Below are positions 17,281 to 26,896 of a stretch of DNA of 39,303 nt, piece after piece. The position numbers and the translations under genes were made by a program. Below the pieces are notes generated by a model. The model was not told the origin of the DNA, did no database searches, and saw nothing but the letters and a program-made list of their open reading frames with translations. Within the stretch, counting starts at the first letter, position 1; each line of letters starts with the position of its first letter. The stretch comes from an uncultured Alphaproteobacteria bacterium (GTDB lineage Bacteria; Pseudomonadota; Alphaproteobacteria; Micropepsales; Micropepsaceae): assembly GCA_903837555.1 (NCBI GenBank), contig CAILUV010000087.1:1-39303 (forward strand), read 5' to 3'.

Positions 17281-18090
17281 CTACAGCTCCGGCAGCGCCT
17301 GCTTCAGCCGACCGCCGACCCGCACCGGCTCGATGCGGGTAGCAAGGCCGTTCGCGCCGGTCTGCACGAACACGCCGCACAGCGTGGCCGGGCCGGTGGC
17401 GGGCGAAAAACGCTGGCTGGACATCTTGCGGGTGAAACGCTGGATCGGCTCACTCTTGTCCATGCCGATCACCGAGTCGTAATCGCAACAGGCGCCGGCA
17501 TCGGACTGGAACGCCGTGCCGCCGGTGAATATCTGCGCGTCCGCCGTCGGCACATGTGTGTGGGTGCCCACCACCAGCGTGGCGCGGCTGTCGCAGAAAT
17601 GGCCCATCGCCATTTTCTCGGAGGTGGTTTCGGCGTGCAGGTCGATGATGATGGCGTCGGCGCCCTCGCCCAGCGGACAGGCATTCAGTTCGCGGTCCAC
17701 CGCCGCGAAGGGATCGTCCAGCACATCCATGAAGATGCGGCCCATAACATTCATCACCAGCACGGTGCCGGCGGGCGTCTGATACAGATTGGCGCCGCGC
17801 CCCGGCGTTCCGGGAGGGTAATTCAGCGGCCGCAGCACGCGGTCCTCGCTGGCGACGTAGGTAAGAATTTCCTTCTGGTCGGCCCAGTGATTGCCGGTCG
17901 AGATCACGTCGATCCCCATCCCGAAGAATTCTTCCGCGATGGCGCGGGTGATGCCGAAGCCGCCGGCGGCATTCTCGCCATTGGCGATGACAAAGTCGAT
18001 CTTCAGCGCATCGCGCAGGCGCGGCAGTTCGGCCTGCACCACATCGCGTCCCGGCTTGCCGACAATGTCGCCCAGAAAAAGAATGTTCAT
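17281..18090 (-). CDS. ymdB: YmdB family metallophosphoesterase (2',3'-cyclic nucleotide phosphodiesterase-like)
   Basis: Calcineurin-like phosphodiesterase of the TIGR00282/YmdB family; Bacillus YmdB cleaves 2',3'-cAMP. 269 residues. Metal ligands are visible in order: Asp8 (LGDIVGKPGR), Glu39-Asn40 (NGENAAGG), Asn67-His68 (TGNHWADQKE), then His in IDLHAETTSEK and the His pair in GTHTHVPTAD. It overlaps the upstream cyclo-ligase gene by 4 bases (ATGA), so the two are co-translated, a common alphaproteobacterial pair. Confidence 0.95.
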   Translation of the reverse strand: MNILFLGDIVGKPGRDVVQAELPRLRDALKIDFVIANGENAAGGFGITRAIAEEFFGMGIDVISTGNHWADQKEILTYVASEDRVLRPLNYPPGTPGRGANLYQTPAGTVLVMNVMGRIFMDVLDDPFAAVDRELNACPLGEGADAIIIDLHAETTSEKMAMGHFCDSRATLVVGTHTHVPTADAQIFTGGTAFQSDAGACCDYDSVIGMDKSEPIQRFTRKMSSQRFSPATGPATLCGVFVQTGANGLATRIEPVRVGGRLKQALPEL

Positions 18091-18641
18091 CGAAACTGCC
18101 GCAGGCCCTGCTCGGTAAGGATCATGTCGAGCCTCCTATCATGCACCTCTGCCGGAAGCGAGGCGACTTCCTGCCCCGCATAGGCGATGCCGATGGCTGG
18201 AATATCAAGCTTTTCCAGCGTCCGGTCATAGAAACCGCCGCCATAGCCCAGCCGGTGACCAGATGTGTCGAACGCCAGCAGCGGCACCAGCAGCACATCA
18301 GGCGCGACACGCGGCCATGTGGGAAGCGGCTCGTGGATACCGAAGGCGCCGGGCGCCAGCACGCCATCGTCGGGCACGCGGTGGAAATCCAGGGGCTGGT
18401 CCTTGGCCGCGACGCGCGGAAAGGCGACATGAAATCCTGTTTCCACCAGTCGCTCGAGCAACAGATGCGGATCGGCTTCATCCGGCAGTGCGTGATAGCC
18501 GCCAATGATCGCGCCTTTGGGAATTGGCAGGTCGTGCGCATGCCGCGCGATGGCATGCGCGAAATCCGGATGCAGCAGCGCCTTGCGCTTTTCTCGGGCC
18601 GCGCGCCGCAGTTCGGATTTGGAGAAGGTGGACGGTACCAT
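18087..18641 (-). CDS. ygfA: 5-formyltetrahydrofolate cyclo-ligase
   Basis: Converts 5-formyl-THF to 5,10-methenyl-THF with ATP, returning the storage folate to one-carbon metabolism. 184 residues. The N-terminal SKSELRRAAREKRKAL helix carries basic ATP-binding residues. The family signature is in the C-terminal half: VPLLAFDTSGHRLGYGGGFYDR. It lies directly downstream of the 6S RNA gene, as in E. coli ssrS-ygfA and many alphaproteobacteria, and overlaps ymdB. Confidence 0.96.
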   Translation of the reverse strand: MVPSTFSKSELRRAAREKRKALLHPDFAHAIARHAHDLPIPKGAIIGGYHALPDEADPHLLLERLVETGFHVAFPRVAAKDQPLDFHRVPDDGVLAPGAFGIHEPLPTWPRVAPDVLLVPLLAFDTSGHRLGYGGGFYDRTLEKLDIPAIGIAYAGQEVASLPAEVHDRRLDMILTEQGLRQFR

Positions 18642-18798
18642 ACTATCCGTTGGTATTGGATCTCATGGGCCTGCAAGTGCAGGTGGGCGTCGTGTATCCG
18701 GAACCACGGCTCCGGTCAGGGACAACTCCCGATGAGTACAATTAAGGCCCCTGGGCATCGCAACCTGACGCGAAAGACAGTGACCGTCCGCCTCTAAC
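18642..18798 (-). ncRNA. ssrS: 6S RNA (ssrS), boundaries approximate
   Basis: The 157 bases between zapA and the cyclo-ligase gene have no ORF. On the minus strand they carry the features I associate with alphaproteobacterial 6S RNA: GGGGCCTTAATTGTACTC, then ATCGGGAGTTG, then paired GACCGGAGCC / GGTTCCGG arms, and GACGCCCACCTGCACTTG toward the 3' end. The position between zapA and the folate cyclo-ligase is the conserved locus for this RNA. It binds sigma70-RNA polymerase and mimics an open promoter. The exact ends cannot be fixed by eye; the 3' end may reach the start of the downstream gene. Confidence 0.85.
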
Positions 18799-19158
18799 TT
18801 AGGCGTGCGCAAGCCTTGCGGCAATGTCTTCAAGACGCTTTGCGGCACTTTCCAGCGCGTCCGCAGCAGCGCTTTCGGCGGCTTCCGCCCGCAAATGCAG
18901 CGATTGTTTCTCACCGGAACTATCCGAAGCCGCCTGCGCGCCCGCCGCCAGCTTGGCGGTCATGTCTTGATGTTCGTCGGCGATCAGCAGCGCGGCCATC
19001 AGCATCATGCGGGCATCGCCCACCTGACCGACGGAACCCAGCACTTCGCGCGCCTTGGCATCGACCTGCGCGGCCAGACCTTTCAGATACTCTTCCTCGC
19101 CCTCATCGCAGGCGATGGTATAGGCACGGCCGTTCACCATGACGTTCACAAGTGGCAT
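18799..19158 (-). CDS. zapA: Cell division protein ZapA
   Basis: Cytosolic FtsZ-ring stabiliser. 119 residues. The N-terminal globular part has NVMVNGRAYTIACDEGEEEYL, followed by the long coiled-coil region LAAQVDAKAREVLGSVGQVG and MMLMAALLIADEHQD, typical of ZapA. The C-terminal tail is Ala/Ser/Glu-rich. The stop is at the 5' edge of the 6S RNA region. It follows the DUF4164 gene by 3 bases, so they form an operon. Confidence 0.95.
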   Translation of the reverse strand: MPLVNVMVNGRAYTIACDEGEEEYLKGLAAQVDAKAREVLGSVGQVGDARMMLMAALLIADEHQDMTAKLAAGAQAASDSSGEKQSLHLRAEAAESAAADALESAAKRLEDIAARLAHA

Positions 19159-19161
19159 GGG

Positions 19162-19425
19162 TTACCTCGCCAGCGCGGCACGGATTTCGCCAATGGCGCC
19201 ATCCAGCCGGCCTTCCACTTCCTCGGTCAGGCCCGATAGCGCGGAGATTTCGTCTTCCAGTTCGGCGACGCGGGCCATCAGGCGCTCGCGCTCGGCTTCC
19301 AGCTCGGCGACACGCTCGGGCAGCTTGGCGGCCTGGTCGAGATTCTCGCCCACCGCGCCTGCCGCATTTTCGACGCTTTCCAGGGCGGTCCGGAAGCGCT
19401 CTTGCGCCAATGTCAGCCGGCTCAT
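19162..19425 (-). CDS. DUF4164-like small coiled-coil protein
   Basis: 87 residues, nearly all one predicted coiled coil (LPERVAELEAERERLMARVA and on), with acidic and basic heptad positions. Small proteins of this kind are conserved immediately upstream of zapA in alphaproteobacteria (DUF4164). A role with ZapA in division is inferred from position only. First gene of the minus-strand zapA unit, divergent from tkt. Confidence 0.85.
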   Translation of the reverse strand: MSRLTLAQERFRTALESVENAAGAVGENLDQAAKLPERVAELEAERERLMARVAELEDEISALSGLTEEVEGRLDGAIGEIRAALAR

Positions 19426-19573
19426 CCGGGGCCTCTTCGCTCAATTCCTGCAAGACCTTAGGCCCGTGATGGAAATCGGGTCAACCGCTGCGCACAAGCG
19501 GCATGGCTGCAACCCTTGACGGGGGTGGTCCCCGTTCGTAAAGCACCCCTCTTTTCGCGCTGAAAGACCGCCC

Positions 19574-21574
19574 ATGACCGCGCCCGATCAGGCTCAAATC
19601 CGCCATCTTGCCAATGCCATCCGGGTTCTGACCCTGGATGCTGTCGAGGCGGCCAAATCGGGTCATCCCGGCCTGCCCCTAGGCATGGCCGATGTCGCCA
19701 CCGTGCTGTTCTCGCGCTTCCTAAAATTCGACGCTGCCGACCCCGCCTGGCCCGACCGCGACCGTTTCGTCCTGTCGGGCGGCCATGGCTCGATGCTGCT
19801 CTATTCACTGCTCTGGCTGACCGGTTATCCCAAGGTCACGATCGACGACCTGAAGAACTTCCGCAAAGTCGGCAGCCACACTGCCGGCCATCCCGAGCAT
19901 GGCGACCTGCCGGGCATCGAAACCACCACCGGCCCGCTGGGCCAGGGCATCGCCAATGCCGTGGGCATGGCACTGGCCGAGCGGCTGCTGAACGCCCGCT
20001 TCGGCGACGATCTGGTCAATCACAAGACCTATGTCATCGCCTCGGACGGCGACCTGATGGAAGGCATCAGCCACGAAGCCATCGGCCTGGCCGGGCATCT
20101 CAAGCTGTCGAACCTGATCGTGTTGTGGGACGACAATCACATCACCATCGATGGCGCGCTGTCGCTGTCGGACTCCACCAGCCAGCTCGAGCGCTTCAAG
20201 GCTGCCGGCTGGACGGTGGATACCTGCGACGGCCACAGCGCCGTCGATATCGACCGCGCCCTGAGCAAGGCGCAGACGTCCGACGCGCCGGTGCTGATCG
20301 CTTGTCGCACGATCATCGGCTTCGGCATGCCGGGCCGCGCCGGCACGCAGAAGGCGCACAGCGATGCTCCGGGCGCCGAGATCGTGGCAGCCGCGCGCAA
20401 GGAACTGGGCTGGGACTACGAGGCTTTTGTGGTACCCGATGACGTGCTGAACCAGTGGCGCGCCATCGGCAGCCGCGGCGCCAAGACCCGCGCCGACTGG
20501 ACCGCGCGCAAGAACGCCAGCAGCCATGCCAAGGATTTCGATGCCGCAATCAGCGGGGTGATCCCGGCCAGCGTCGGCACCGCCCTGAACGCGCTGAAGG
20601 AAAAGCTGTCGGCGGAAAAGCCCAGCGCCGGCACCCGCAAGATGTCGGAAAAGGCGCTGGACGTCATCAACGCCGAACTTTCGACCACGGTCGGCGGCTC
20701 GGCCGACCTGACGCCGTCCAACAACACCAAGACCAAGAATATCGATGGCGTGTCGCCCGGAAATTTCGCCGGCCGCTACATCCATTACGGCATCCGCGAG
20801 CATGGCATGGCCGCGGCGATGAACGGCATCGCGCTGCATGGCGGCCTGATCCCCTATGGCGGCACCTTCATGGTGTTCTCGGATTACTGTCGCCCGTCGA
20901 TCCGTCTCGCTGCCCTGATGGGAATCCGCGTGGTGTTCGTGATGACCCACGATTCCATCGGCGTGGGCGAAGATGGCCCCACCCACCAGCCGGTCGAGCA
21001 CATGGCGGCGCTGCGCGCGATTCCGAACCTGCTCACCATGCGGCCCGCCGATGGCGTGGAAACCGCCGAATGCTGGGACTTGGCGCTGAAGAACGACCGC
21101 CGCCCCAGCCTGATCGCCTTCTCGCGCCAGGACGTGCCGACCTTGCGCGAAACCCACACCGCCGAGAACCTGTCGGCCAGGGGCGCGTATGAACTGGTGG
21201 GCGATGCGAATGCCAAAGTGACCTTCCTGGCCACCGGCACCGAAGTCAGCCTGGCGGTGGAAGCGGCGAACACGCTGAAGGCCGAAGGCATCGCCGCGCG
21301 CGTCGTTTCCATGCCCTGCTGGGCGCTGTTCGAAGAACAGAGCGAAGACTATCGCAGAAGGACGCTGGGCCCGGGCACCGTGAAGGTCGCCATCGAGGCG
21401 GGCATGCGCGAAGGCTGGGACCGCTATATCGGTTCGGAACTTCTTGAAAATGGCGGGGCCTTTATCGGCATGAACAGCTTCGGCGCATCCGGCCCCTACA
21501 AGGACGTCTACAAGAAGTTCGGCATCACCGCCGACGCCGCTGTGGCGGCTGCGAAGAAATTGCTCAAGGTTTAA
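19574..21574 (+). CDS. tkt: Transketolase
   Basis: Thiamine-diphosphate enzyme transferring two-carbon units in the pentose phosphate pathway. 666 residues. The N-terminal ThDP domain has [31 protein letters not shown] and the GDG-type cofactor motif [13 protein letters not shown]. The pyrimidine domain has [19 protein letters not shown] with the catalytic Glu, and the C-terminal domain starts at about 540. Length is normal. TTGACG at 19516-19521 may be the -35 of its promoter. It heads the tkt-gap-pgk-fba unit, with 15 bases to gap. Confidence 0.98.
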   Translation: MTAPDQAQIRHLANAIRVLTLDAVEAAKSGHPGLPLGMADVATVLFSRFLKFDAADPAWPDRDRFVLSGGHGSMLLYSLLWLTGYPKVTIDDLKNFRKVGSHTAGHPEHGDLPGIETTTGPLGQGIANAVGMALAERLLNARFGDDLVNHKTYVIASDGDLMEGISHEAIGLAGHLKLSNLIVLWDDNHITIDGALSLSDSTSQLERFKAAGWTVDTCDGHSAVDIDRALSKAQTSDAPVLIACRTIIGFGMPGRAGTQKAHSDAPGAEIVAAARKELGWDYEAFVVPDDVLNQWRAIGSRGAKTRADWTARKNASSHAKDFDAAISGVIPASVGTALNALKEKLSAEKPSAGTRKMSEKALDVINAELSTTVGGSADLTPSNNTKTKNIDGVSPGNFAGRYIHYGIREHGMAAAMNGIALHGGLIPYGGTFMVFSDYCRPSIRLAALMGIRVVFVMTHDSIGVGEDGPTHQPVEHMAALRAIPNLLTMRPADGVETAECWDLALKNDRRPSLIAFSRQDVPTLRETHTAENLSARGAYELVGDANAKVTFLATGTEVSLAVEAANTLKAEGIAARVVSMPCWALFEEQSEDYRRRTLGPGTVKVAIEAGMREGWDRYIGSELLENGGAFIGMNSFGASGPYKDVYKKFGITADAAVAAAKKLLKV

Positions 21575-21589
21575 TTTCAGGAGTTCGAC

Positions 21590-22597
21590 ATGGCGCTTCG
21601 GGTTGCAATCAACGGCTTTGGCCGCATCGGCCGTCTGGTATTGCGGGCGATCGTGGAATCCGGCCGCCGCGACATCGAAGTCGTGGCCGTCAACGATCTG
21701 GGACCGGTGGACACCAATGCCCACCTGCTGCGCTATGACAGCGTGCATGGCCGCTTCCCGGCGCAGGTGAGCGTCGACGGCGAATACATGATCGCCGCCG
21801 GTCACAAGATCAAAGTCACCGCCATCAAGAACCCCGCTGAGCTGCCGCACAAGGAACTGGGCGTGGACATCGCCCTGGAATGTACCGGCATCTTCACCTC
21901 GAAGGAAAAAGCCGCCGCGCACCTGACCGCCGGCGCCAAGCGCGTGCTGGTGTCGGCGCCGTGCGACAGCGCCGACCTGACAGTGGTGTACGGCGTCAAT
22001 CACGACCAGCTCACCAAGGACATGCTGGTCGTGTCCAATGCCTCCTGCACCACCAACTGTCTGGTGCCGGTGGCCAAGGTGCTCAATGATGCCGTCGGCA
22101 TCGAACGCGGCATGATGACCACCATTCACAGCTACACCAACGACCAGCCGTCGCTGGATCAGATGCACAAGGATCTGTACCGCGGCCGCGCCGCGGCGCT
22201 GTCGATGATCCCCACCTCGACCGGCGCCGCCAAGGCCGTCGGCCTGGTGTTGCCGGAACTCAAGGGCAAGCTGGACGGCGTCTCGGTGCGCGTGCCGACC
22301 CCGAACGTGTCGCTGGTCGACCTGAAGTTCATCGCCAGGCGCGCCACATCGGTCCAGGAAATCAACGACGCCATCAAGGGCGCCGCCATGGGCCCGCTGA
22401 AGGGCATCCTGGATGTGGTGCATGAGAAGCTGGTGTCGGTCGACTTCAACCACAATCCGGCTTCCTCCAGCTTCGCGCTGGACCAGACCAAGGTGATGGA
22501 CGGCACGTTTGTGTCGATCATGACCTGGTATGACAATGAGTGGGGCTTCTCCAACCGCATGGCCGACACCGCCGTGGCGATGGGCAAGCTGATCTAA
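21590..22597 (+). CDS. gap: Glyceraldehyde-3-phosphate dehydrogenase, type I
   Basis: Oxidises glyceraldehyde-3-phosphate to 1,3-bisphosphoglycerate with NAD(P). 335 residues. Rossmann motif [10 protein letters not shown] at 8-17, catalytic Cys153 in [17 protein letters not shown], His180 in [10 protein letters not shown], and the anion site [18 protein letters not shown]. The C-terminus has the invariant [18 protein letters not shown] precedes the ATG. The stop codon abuts the pgk start with no spacer. Confidence 0.98.
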   Translation: MALRVAINGFGRIGRLVLRAIVESGRRDIEVVAVNDLGPVDTNAHLLRYDSVHGRFPAQVSVDGEYMIAAGHKIKVTAIKNPAELPHKELGVDIALECTGIFTSKEKAAAHLTAGAKRVLVSAPCDSADLTVVYGVNHDQLTKDMLVVSNASCTTNCLVPVAKVLNDAVGIERGMMTTIHSYTNDQPSLDQMHKDLYRGRAAALSMIPTSTGAAKAVGLVLPELKGKLDGVSVRVPTPNVSLVDLKFIARRATSVQEINDAIKGAAMGPLKGILDVVHEKLVSVDFNHNPASSSFALDQTKVMDGTFVSIMTWYDNEWGFSNRMADTAVAMGKLI

Positions 22598-23791
22598 ATG
22601 GCATTCCGCACGCTGGACGACCTCTCGGTAAAGGGTAAGCGCGTGTTGGTACGCGCCGACCTCAACGTGCCGGTGGCGGACGGGAAAGTGACCGACGCCA
22701 CCCGCATCGAGCGCCAGGCGCCCACGATCAAGGAACTGGCCGAGGCCGGCGCGCGCGTGATCGTGCTCAGCCATTTCGACCGCCCCAAGGGCAAGGTCGT
22801 GCCGTCCATGTCGCTGAAGGCGCTGGTTGAGCCCTTGTCCGACGCATTGGGCCGCAAGATCGCCTTCGCTGACGACTGTGTTGGCGAAAAGGCCAAGGCC
22901 GCTATCGCCGCGCTGAAGGACGGCGACGTTTTGCTGCTGGAGAACACCCGCTTTCACAAGGGCGAGGAAGGCAATGACAGCGCCATGGCCACCGAGTTGG
23001 CGGCGCTGGGCGACATCTTCGTCAACGATGCTTTCTCTGCCGCGCACCGCGCCCATGCCTCCACCGAAGGCGTCGCACGCCTGTTGCCCAACGCGGCGGG
23101 CCGCTCGATGCAGGCCGAACTGACCCATCTGCAAAAGGCGCTCGGCAATCCGCAGCGCCCGCTGCTGGCGGTGGTGGGCGGGGCGAAAGTCTCGACCAAG
23201 ATCGCGCTCTTGGAAAATCTGGTGAAGCGCGTGGAAGTGCTGGTGATCGGCGGCGCCATGGCCAACACTTTTCTTGCTGCAGAAGGCCTGGCCGTCGGCA
23301 AGTCGCTGTTTGAGCCTGACCATCTGGAAACCGCGCGCAAGATTCTTCACGCCGCCAACGAAAGCGGCGCCGTGATCCTGCTGCCGACCGATGTGGTGGT
23401 CGCCAAGGAGTTCAAGGCCGGCGCGGCGCACCGCACCGTTTCGGCGCGCGATATTGCCGACGACGAGATGGTTCTGGATGTCGGCCCCGCCAGCATCGCC
23501 GAATTCGAGAACCGCCTGATCGGCACCCGCACACTGGTGTGGAACGGACCGTTCGGCGCGTTCGAGACGGCGCCGTTCGATAAGGGCACGGTGGCGGCAG
23601 CCAAGGCCGTGGCCAAGGCGACCCGGGCCGGCAATCTGCTTTCGGTGGCCGGCGGCGGCGACACGGTCGCGGCACTGGCCCATGCCGGTGTCGAACAAGA
23701 TTTTACCTATGTCTCCACCGCTGGTGGCGCCTTTCTGGAATGGCTGGAAGGCAAGGAACTGCCGGGCGTTGAAGCCCTGACGCCGAAGTAG
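22598..23791 (+). CDS. pgk: Phosphoglycerate kinase
   Basis: Interconverts 1,3-bisphosphoglycerate and 3-phosphoglycerate with ADP/ATP. 397 residues in two Rossmann-like lobes. The N-terminal lobe has [20 protein letters not shown] and the substrate-binding LSHFDRPKG, with [10 protein letters not shown] and [13 protein letters not shown]. The C-terminal lobe has [18 protein letters not shown] and the GGGDTVAAL nucleotide loop. The ATG follows the gap stop directly, so translation is coupled. Confidence 0.98.
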   Translation: MAFRTLDDLSVKGKRVLVRADLNVPVADGKVTDATRIERQAPTIKELAEAGARVIVLSHFDRPKGKVVPSMSLKALVEPLSDALGRKIAFADDCVGEKAKAAIAALKDGDVLLLENTRFHKGEEGNDSAMATELAALGDIFVNDAFSAAHRAHASTEGVARLLPNAAGRSMQAELTHLQKALGNPQRPLLAVVGGAKVSTKIALLENLVKRVEVLVIGGAMANTFLAAEGLAVGKSLFEPDHLETARKILHAANESGAVILLPTDVVVAKEFKAGAAHRTVSARDIADDEMVLDVGPASIAEFENRLIGTRTLVWNGPFGAFETAPFDKGTVAAAKAVAKATRAGNLLSVAGGGDTVAALAHAGVEQDFTYVSTAGGAFLEWLEGKELPGVEALTPK

Positions 23792-23799
23792 AGGAAGTG

Positions 23800-24822
23800 A
23801 TGAATCTGGACGAACTGAACGCGATTGCCTGCAAAATGGTGGCGCCCGGCAAGGGCATCCTGGCCGCCGATGAATCCACCGGCACCATCCAGAAGCGTTT
23901 CGACAAGATCGGCGTGGAAAACACCGAAGACAATCGCCGCGACTATCGCGAGCTGCTGTTCCGCACCGACAACGCCATGAAGAACCACATCGGCGGCGTG
24001 ATCCTGTTCGACGAAACCATCCGCCAGAAAGCCAAGGATGGCACGCCGCTGGTCCAGCTGATCGAGGCTGCCGGCAGCGTCCCTGGCATCAAGGTGGACA
24101 AGGGTGCGGTGCCGCTGGCCGGCGCGCCGAACGAGACCATCACCGAAGGCCTGGACGGCCTGCGCGGCCGCTTTGTCGAATATCACAAGCTGGGCGCGCG
24201 CTTCGCCAAGTGGCGCGGCGTTTACGAAATCGCAGACGGCAAGCCCAGCCACAACGCCGTCCACGCCAACGCTCATGCCCTGGCCCGTTATGCGGCCCTG
24301 GCGCAGGAAAACGGCATCGTACCGATTGTCGAGCCGGAACTGCTGATGGACGGCGACCACGATATCGACCGCTGCGAAATGGTCACCGAGTGGATCCTGA
24401 AGGAAGTTTTCCAGGAGCTCTATTTCGCCGATGTGAAGCTGGAAGGCATCATCCTGAAGCCCAACATGGTGGTGCCGGGCATGAAGTGCCCCCGGCAGAA
24501 TTCCGTGGAAGAGGTCGCCGAACGCACCATCAAGGTGCTCAAGCGTTGCGTGCCGGGCGCGGTGCCCGGCATCGCTTTCCTCTCGGGCGGCCAGTCGGAT
24601 GAAGACGCCACCGCGCATCTGTCGGCCATGAACGCCATTGGCGGCCTGCCCTGGGCGCTGACCTTCTCCTATGGCCGCGCCCTGCAGGCCGCACCGCAAA
24701 AGGCCTGGAGCGGCAAGGGGGAAAATGTCGCCGCCGGCCAGAAGGCGTTTGCTCACCGGGCGCTGATGAACAGCCAGGCATCTCTGGGCAAATGGACCAA
24801 GGCGAACGAGAGCGCCGCTTGA
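23800..24822 (+). CDS. fba: Fructose-bisphosphate aldolase, class I
   Basis: Schiff-base (metal-independent) aldolase of the eukaryote-like class I family. From ATG 23800 (GAGG five bases upstream; an in-frame GTG at 23797 is less likely) it is 340 residues. It begins with the signature [18 protein letters not shown]. The Schiff-base Lys is Lys220 in [11 protein letters not shown]; Lys137 in AKWRGVYEI and the Glu pair in [13 protein letters not shown] complete the active site. The C-terminal part has [14 protein letters not shown]. It follows pgk by 8 bases, and its stop overlaps the probable thiE TTG start. Confidence 0.97.
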   Translation: MNLDELNAIACKMVAPGKGILAADESTGTIQKRFDKIGVENTEDNRRDYRELLFRTDNAMKNHIGGVILFDETIRQKAKDGTPLVQLIEAAGSVPGIKVDKGAVPLAGAPNETITEGLDGLRGRFVEYHKLGARFAKWRGVYEIADGKPSHNAVHANAHALARYAALAQENGIVPIVEPELLMDGDHDIDRCEMVTEWILKEVFQELYFADVKLEGIILKPNMVVPGMKCPRQNSVEEVAERTIKVLKRCVPGAVPGIAFLSGGQSDEDATAHLSAMNAIGGLPWALTFSYGRALQAAPQKAWSGKGENVAAGQKAFAHRALMNSQASLGKWTKANESAA

Positions 24823-25439
24823 GTGACCGCTGCCGCCTTTACCTGATTTCGCCGCCGAAGCTTTCGGCGGCGAATTTTTTGGGCCCGCTGAAGGAAGCGC
24901 TGTCAGGCGGCGATGTCGCCAGCTTCCAGTTGCGCCTGAAGAATGTCAGCGACGATGAAATCCGCCGCGCCGCCGACACGCTGCGCCCTGCGGTGCAAGC
25001 CCATAACGCCGCCTTCATCCTGAACGACCGTCCCGACCTGGCCGCAGAACTGGGCTGTGACGGCGTGCATGTCGGGCAGGACGACGCGTCTTATTCCGAA
25101 GCGCGCCGCCTGATGCCCAACGGCATCGTCGGCGTGACCTGTCACGACAGCCGCCATTTGGCGATGGAAGCGGGCGAAGCCGGCGCCGACTATGTCGCGT
25201 TCGGCGCGTTCTTCCCGACCCAGACCAAGGAACCCAAGACCAGCGCTGACATCGAGCTGCTAAAATGGTGGGGCGAGATGATGGTGGTGCCGTGCGTCGC
25301 CATCGGCGGCATCACCGTCGCCAACGCGCGGCCGCTGGTCGAAGCCGGCGCCGACTTCCTCGCCGTCGCGGGCGGGGTCTGGGACCACCCGGACGGCCCG
25401 GAAGCCGCGGTTAAGGGCTTCAATAGCCTGCTGGCCTGA
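24819..25439 (+). CDS. thiE: Thiamine-phosphate synthase-like protein ThiE
   Basis: TIM-barrel enzyme joining HMP-PP and thiazole phosphate into thiamine phosphate. 206 residues if it starts at TTG 24819, which overlaps the fba stop as TTGA and gives the expected RLYLISPP N-terminus. ATG 24792, deeper in fba, is the alternative. Signatures: [59 protein letters not shown] and [12 protein letters not shown]. No other thi gene is nearby, so an assignment within the ThiE/TenI family is safer than a proven activity. A strong terminator hairpin is embedded in its first codons. Confidence 0.85.
   Translation: MSDRCRLYLISPPKLSAANFLGPLKEALSGGDVASFQLRLKNVSDDEIRRAADTLRPAVQAHNAAFILNDRPDLAAELGCDGVHVGQDDASYSEARRLMPNGIVGVTCHDSRHLAMEAGEAGADYVAFGAFFPTQTKEPKTSADIELLKWWGEMMVVPCVAIGGITVANARPLVEAGADFLAVAGGVWDHPDGPEAAVKGFNSLLA
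24848..24880 (+). terminator. Perfect intrinsic terminator inside the 5' end of thiE
   Basis: A 12-base perfect stem (TTCGCCGCCGAA / TTCGGCGGCGAA) with a 3-base loop is followed directly by TTTTTT. It lies 26 bases after the fba stop but inside the thiE reading frame (about residues 11-21). It probably terminates most tkt-gap-pgk-fba transcripts and could be disrupted by ribosomes translating thiE. Confidence 0.75.
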
Positions 25440-25529
25440 CCGGCTGGAAAAGACTCGCCCCGCCTGCTATCACCCGCCCGCTCTTTGAACCTGCAGACCT
25501 CTCACCCCGCGCCACGGAGGCGTTGAACT

Positions 25530-26096
25530 ATGGCCAAGATTACCGGCAATGAAATCAGCCCCGGCACCCTCATCAACTACGAGGGCGGTCTTTGGATCGC
25601 GGTGAAGACCGTCAAGGTGAAGCCCGGCAAGGGCGGCGCCTACAACCAGGTCGAACTCAAGAACGTCACCACCGGCACCAAGCTGAACCAGCGCTTCCGC
25701 TCCGACGAAGCGGTGGACGAAGCCTATCTCGACAAGAAGGACTTCCAGTTCCTCTTTGCCAGCGGCGACATGCTGACCTTCATGGACATGGAAAGCTATG
25801 AGCAGATCGAGCTGAACACTGACTTTGTCGGTGACCAGGCGCAGTTCCTGCAGGACGGCATGAAGACGCTGGTTCACATGTATGAAGACAAGCCCATCGG
25901 CATCAAGCTGCCGGTGCAGGTGACGCTGACCGTCGCCGAAGCCGATCCGGTGATGAAGGGCGGCACCGCCGCCCCGTCCTACAAGACCGCCGTGCTGGAA
26001 AACGGCTTGAAAATTCAGGTGCCGCCCTTCATCGGCGCGGGCGAAAAGATCATCGTCGCCACCGAAGACGGCTCCTACGTGCGCAGGGCTGACTAA
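25530..26096 (+). CDS. efp: Translation elongation factor P
   Basis: Relieves ribosome stalling at polyproline. 188 residues in three beta-barrel domains. Lys34 in VKPGKGGAY is the modification site used by EpmA-type lysylation; no epmA or epmB is in the window. The C-terminal signature [13 protein letters not shown]-like ([19 protein letters not shown]) and YVRRAD end are typical. GGAGG lies 8 bases upstream of the ATG. The stop codon overlaps the suhB start (TAATG). Confidence 0.98.
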   Translation: MAKITGNEISPGTLINYEGGLWIAVKTVKVKPGKGGAYNQVELKNVTTGTKLNQRFRSDEAVDEAYLDKKDFQFLFASGDMLTFMDMESYEQIELNTDFVGDQAQFLQDGMKTLVHMYEDKPIGIKLPVQVTLTVAEADPVMKGGTAAPSYKTAVLENGLKIQVPPFIGAGEKIIVATEDGSYVRRAD

Positions 26097-26896
26097 TGGC
26101 ACCCTATTCCTCGCCCGCCCTGAACGTGATGGTGGCCGCCGCCCGCAAGGCTGGGCGCCCGCTGATCCGCGACTTTAACGAGCTGGAAAATTTGCAGATT
26201 TCGATGAAGGGACCGGCGGATTTCGTCACATCCGCCGACAAGCGCACCGAAAAAATCCTGATCGAGGAACTGTCCCGGGCTCGCCCCGGCTATGGTTTCC
26301 TGGGCGAAGAAGGCGGCGTGCTGAAGGGCGCCGATGCCTCCCACCGCTTCATCATCGATCCGATCGACGGCACCACCAACTTCATGCACGGCATTCCGCA
26401 CTTCGCCATCTCCATTGGGTTGGAGCGCGAAGGCCAGCTTGTGGCGGGTGTGGTGTTCAATCCCGTCACCGACGACCTCTACACCGCCGAGAAGGGCCAT
26501 GGCGCCTATCACAACAACAAGCGCTTGCGCGTCGCGGCCCGCAAGGAACTGGCCCCGGCGGTGATCGCCACCGGCCTGCCCTTCCTGGGCAAAGATGGTC
26601 ACGCCCGCGCCGCGGCCGAAATGGCCGAGGTGATGAACGTTACCGCCGGCATCCGCCGCTTCGGCGCGGCCTCGCTCGACTTGGCTTATGTGGCGGCGGG
26701 CCGCTTCGACGGCTTCTGGGAACGCTCGCTGCAGGCCTGGGACATCGCGGCGGGCATCGTGCTGGTGCGTGAGGCCGGCGGCATGGTCAGCGACCTGAAT
26801 GGCGGCGCCGACATGCTGGGGAGCGGCACCGTGCTAGCCAGCAACGAATATCTGCAGCCGCAGATCCTCAAGCTGCTCAAGGGCATCAAAGGCTAG
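26096..26896 (+). CDS. suhB: Inositol-1-monophosphatase family protein SuhB
   Basis: Mg2+-dependent phosphatase of the IMPase family; SuhB also acts in rRNA antitermination in E. coli. 266 residues. Metal-binding motifs are in order: FLGEEGG (Glu71-Glu72), DPIDGTTNFMHGIPHF (Asp88, Asp91) and AWDIAAGIVLVREAGG. The ATG shares a base with the efp stop, so the pair is coupled. It converges on the next gene, sharing a CTAG in which both strands have their stop codon. Confidence 0.96.
   Translation: MAPYSSPALNVMVAAARKAGRPLIRDFNELENLQISMKGPADFVTSADKRTEKILIEELSRARPGYGFLGEEGGVLKGADASHRFIIDPIDGTTNFMHGIPHFAISIGLEREGQLVAGVVFNPVTDDLYTAEKGHGAYHNNKRLRVAARKELAPAVIATGLPFLGKDGHARAAAEMAEVMNVTAGIRRFGAASLDLAYVAAGRFDGFWERSLQAWDIAAGIVLVREAGGMVSDLNGGADMLGSGTVLASNEYLQPQILKLLKGIKG

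Noticed and set aside
19805-23698. A 1297-codon open frame on the minus strand opposite tkt, gap and pgk
   Set aside because: It spans three unmistakable plus-strand genes and has a composition (His/Gln/Arg/Gly-rich, no domain) typical of the antisense of GC-biased codons. Stops are rare in this frame at high GC. No ribosome-binding site or family match.
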